Origin: an uncultured Dehalococcoidia bacterium
Lineage (GTDB): Bacteria; Chloroflexota; Dehalococcoidia; Tepidiformales; Tepidiformaceae
Direction: 5' to 3'
NCBI GenBank assembly: GCA_937864275.1
Contig: CALMIW010000195.1
Span: forward strand, 1-8,083
DNA: 8,083 nt
Within the stretch, counting starts at the first letter, position 1. Every line of letters starts with the position of its first letter. The position numbers and the translations under genes were made by a program. Under the pieces are notes generated by a model. The model was given only the letters and a program-made list of their open reading frames with translations, was not told where the DNA came from and did no database searches. Of the stretch, positions 6,553 through 8,083 are shown in pieces.

Positions 6553-7098
6553 ATGACGCAACCTATCGACGCCGTCACCGCGCTGAAGAACTCGACCTAC
6601 ACCCCGAAGACCTCGGCCAAGTCCGAGTTGAGCCAGGTCGACTTCATGAAGCTGATCATCGCGCAGATGCAGAACCAGAACCCGCTGGAACCGCAGTCGG
6701 ACACGGACTTCATGGCGCAGATGGCGCAATTTGAATCACTCAACCAGATGAAGGCCGTGGCCGAAGGGGTCAAGGTACTCCAGGGCGTCAACGAGTTGAC
6801 CAGCGCGACCAGCATGATCGGGAGGACGATCACCGGAGAGCAGGTCGACGGCATCGCCGTCACGCGCGACATCGTTTCCCGCGAGAAGTTCGGGCGCTCG
6901 TTCGCGAACCTGACCAGCATGGAACGTGTGGACGTGAACAAAGACGACCGTGTCGTCTTCGCCGCCGCCGACCTGCCGAACGCGGGCAACGAAGTCACGG
7001 GCGTGGTCGAGCGGGTCGTCACCGATGCCAAGGGCATCCCGATGCTGATCGTCGGCGGCAAGGTTGTCGACCTGTTCACCATCGCGGAGGTGTGGTGA
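6553..7098 (+). CDS. flgD: Flagellar hook cap / hook assembly protein FlgD (short form)
   Basis: FlgD caps the growing hook and guides FlgE polymerisation. The 181-residue product has the conserved N-terminal block LSQVDFMKLIIAQMQNQNPL (26-45) followed by SDTDFMAQMAQFESLNQMKA, then a SMIGRTITG strand region and a C-terminal part VVERVVTDAKGIPMLIVGGK with DLFTIAEVW. This is the short form, lacking the large Ig-like hook-cap domain of enteric FlgD (about 230 residues). Compared with Bacillus-type FlgD (about 140 residues) there seem to be about 40 extra residues (104-146) within the small beta domain. AGGAG at 6542-6546 overlaps the fliK stop and is well spaced from ATG 6553. The stop overlaps the next start (TGATG). 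Confidence 0.94.
   Translation: MTQPIDAVTALKNSTYTPKTSAKSELSQVDFMKLIIAQMQNQNPLEPQSDTDFMAQMAQFESLNQMKAVAEGVKVLQGVNELTSATSMIGRTITGEQVDGIAVTRDIVSREKFGRSFANLTSMERVDVNKDDRVVFAAADLPNAGNEVTGVVERVVTDAKGIPMLIVGGKVVDLFTIAEVW
7086..7091 (+). promoter_or_regulatory. Shine-Dalgarno sequence that fixes the start of the TIGR02530-type gene
   Basis: GGAGGT inside the last codons of flgD is 6 bases before ATG 7098. The alternative GTG codons at 7092 and 7095 directly abut or nearly abut it, so ATG 7098 is preferred. Confidence 0.75.
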
Positions 7099-7472
7099 TG
7101 GCGATCGACCGCACGCAGCCACTTGGGCCCGTACCCGGTCCAACCCGGCAGAGCGGCCAGGCCCCGGTCCGCATGGCGGGAGGGCCCAGCTTCCAGGAAG
7201 CGCTCAGCACCGCCGGCCGGAGCGTGCACTTCAGCAACCACGCGCAGAAACGCATCGACCGGCGAGACCTCGACATCGATGCCGGGCGCCTCGATCGCCT
7301 CAATTCCGCGATCACGCGAGCGGCGGAGAAGGGCGCGCGCAGCAGCGTCGTCCTGCTCGATGACCTCGCGGTCGTCGTCGACATCCGCGACCGGAAGGTC
7401 GTGACCGCGATCAACGCCGAAGCCGGAAAGGAGCGGGTCTTCACAAACATCGATTCAGTCGTCATCGCCTGA
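7098..7472 (+). CDS. Conserved flagellar operon protein, TIGR02530 / DUF3766 type, function unknown
   Basis: The 124-residue product has a Pro/Gly-rich, probably disordered N-terminal part (1-40). A conserved-looking domain follows, with HFSNHAQKRIDRRDLDI (44-60), a helix INAEAG-flanked core with AITRAAEKGARSSVVLLDDL (71-90), AVVVDIRDRKVVTAI, and the ending VFTNIDSVVIA. These motifs, and the position between flgD and flgE, match my recollection of the TIGR02530 'flagellar operon protein' family, found in Firmicutes and some other phyla. No biochemical role is established to my knowledge. No signal peptide, membrane segment or catalytic motif is visible. The start overlaps the flgD stop (TGATG), so it should be co-translated with the hook cap. 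Location suggests a role in hook assembly or its control, which is inference only. Confidence 0.88.
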   Translation: MAIDRTQPLGPVPGPTRQSGQAPVRMAGGPSFQEALSTAGRSVHFSNHAQKRIDRRDLDIDAGRLDRLNSAITRAAEKGARSSVVLLDDLAVVVDIRDRKVVTAINAEAGKERVFTNIDSVVIA

Positions 7473-7498
7473 GTTCGAACCACATCCTCAACGCCCAG

Positions 7499-7527
7499 TT
7501 AGGCCGGTCCGCATGTCGGAGGCCTGA
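7499..7527 (+). other. Potential RNA hairpin 1 upstream of flgE
   Basis: TTAGGCC (7499-7505) can pair with GGCCTGA (7521-7527), including one G-U pair. After a two-base GG bulge (7506-7507), TCCG (7508-7511) pairs with CGGA (7517-7520) around the loop CATGT. That gives eleven base pairs in total. No run of T follows, so it is not a classical terminator. Confidence 0.6.
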
Positions 7528-7537
7528 TCCACCAGCG

Positions 7538-7552
7538 CGGCTCGGGGAGCCG
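7538..7552 (+). other. Potential RNA hairpin 2 upstream of flgE
   Basis: CGGCTC (7538-7543) and GAGCCG (7547-7552) form a perfect six-base stem with a GGG loop. It ends four bases before the GAAAGGA site of flgE. Short GC-rich stems arise easily in such DNA, so function is uncertain. Confidence 0.5.
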
Positions 7553-7575
7553 GCACGAAAGGATCGTTACCTGCC

Positions 7576-8083
7576 ATGATGCGAGCACTCTTCAGCGCGA
7601 TCTCGGGGATGAAGAACCACATGTCCTACATGGACGTGGTGGGCAACAACATCGCGAACGTGAACACGATCGCCTTCAAATCCAGCCGGGCGACGTTCCA
7701 GGACATCCTGGGGCAGACGGTCCGCGGCGCGAGCACCCCGCAGGCGGGCCGCGGCGGCACCAACCCTGCCCAGATCGGCCTCGGCATGCAGCTCGGCGGC
7801 ATCGACAACATCATGACGCAGGGCTCGCTCCAGAGCACCGGCAAGCTCACGGACTTCGCGGTCCAGGGCGACGGCTTCTTCGTGGTGAGCGACGGCACGC
7901 GCAACTACTACACGCGCGACGGCGCCTTCGATATCGACGTCGAAGGCACCCTGGTCAACCCGGTGACAGGCCTGAACGTGATGGGCTGGGTGGCGGACGC
8001 CACCGGCGCGGTCGACACCGAGACCGAATTGCAGGCGCTCCAGATCCCGTTCGGTACGCGCATCAGCGCCCAGGCGACGCAAG
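7576..8083 (+). CDS. flgE: Flagellar hook protein FlgE, N-terminal part (3' truncated by window)
   Basis: FlgE polymerises into the hook, the universal joint between rod and filament. The frame stays open to the end of the window, giving 169 residues with no stop. The N-terminus MMRALFSAISGMKNHM matches the MxRSLYSGVSGM start of hook and distal rod proteins and favours ATG 7576 over 7579. The export/assembly motif is GNNIANVNTIAFKSSRATF (23-41). Next come the hook-type segment GGTNPAQIGLGMQLGGID, the flagellar basal-body core TDFAVQGDGFFVVSDG, and YYTRDGAFDIDVEGTLVNP. The GGTNPAQIGLG block and the position after flgD favour FlgE over FlgF or FlgG. The NTxGFK glycine is Ala here. Confidence 0.93.
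   Translation, partial: MMRALFSAISGMKNHMSYMDVVGNNIANVNTIAFKSSRATFQDILGQTVRGASTPQAGRGGTNPAQIGLGMQLGGIDNIMTQGSLQSTGKLTDFAVQGDGFFVVSDGTRNYYTRDGAFDIDVEGTLVNPVTGLNVMGWVADATGAVDTETELQALQIPFGTRISAQATQ

Larger units (their letters stand above)
7473..7575 (+). promoter_or_regulatory. 103-base intergenic leader before flgE with two hairpins
   Basis: This is the longest non-coding stretch in an otherwise packed operon. It holds two potential RNA hairpins, at 7499-7527 and 7538-7552, described separately. A GAAAGGA ribosome-binding-like site (7557-7563) lies 12 bases before ATG 7576, a rather long spacing. No T-tract follows either hairpin and I see no sigma-28 or sigma-54 promoter. A translational-control or mRNA-processing role is possible but inferred. 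Confidence 0.5.

Noticed and set aside
5839..6729. 296-codon open frame on the - strand opposite fliK and flgD
   Set aside because: It lies opposite two recognisable genes, shows no family motif, and is the type of open antisense frame that high GC third positions create.
7473..7488. tRNA T-arm-like GTTCGAACC after the TIGR02530-type gene
   Set aside because: No acceptor, D or anticodon arm is found around it; upstream sequence is coding.
7538..7552. Rho-independent terminator before flgE
   Set aside because: The stem is perfect but short and is followed by CACGAAAGG, with no T-tract.
7551..7566. Sigma-54-like CGGCACG element before flgE
   Set aside because: The GG at -24 position is present, but the required GC about ten bases further is TC, and the TTGC block is absent.

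Overview
The window is one continuous stretch of a flagellar structural and export operon from a high-GC bacterium. All twelve recognisable genes lie on the + strand. In order they are: fliF (3' end only), fliG, fliH, fliI, fliJ, flgB, flgC, fliE, fliK, flgD, a small conserved 'flagellar operon protein' (TIGR02530 type), and flgE (5' end only). No RNA gene, insertion sequence, CRISPR array or integrase was seen. Coding density is very high, and the only gaps above 15 bases are 50 bases before fliE and 103 bases before flgE.

Functionally the block runs in assembly order. FliF is the MS-ring and FliG the rotor switch protein that docks on it. FliH, FliI and FliJ form the soluble ATPase complex of the flagellar type III exporter. 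FlgB, FlgC and FliE are the proximal rod and its MS-ring adaptor. FliK is the hook-length ruler, FlgD the hook cap, and FlgE the hook subunit. The TIGR02530-type gene between flgD and flgE has no established function that I know of. Most junctions overlap or nearly touch (17-base, ATGA, 47-base, GTGA, TAATG and TGATG junctions), which points to one polycistronic message with translational coupling.

Lineage cannot be fixed from this window. The gene set, short FlgD and flgD-TIGR02530-flgE order are of the type seen in Firmicutes and several other phyla, not the enteric type. The high GC and frequent GTG starts fit a high-GC lineage. The order differs from the Bacillus-type operon: flgB-flgC-fliE sits between fliJ and fliK instead of ahead of fliF.

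This is mainly an ordinary, well-conserved flagellar operon, and I see no wholly new system. The points most worth a second look are a repeated short motif (GPxASxIELMP and relatives) in the variable half of FliK, a two-hairpin leader before the hook gene directly after the uncharacterised small gene, an acidic FliI tail encoded across the fliJ start, and an apparent insertion in the short FlgD.
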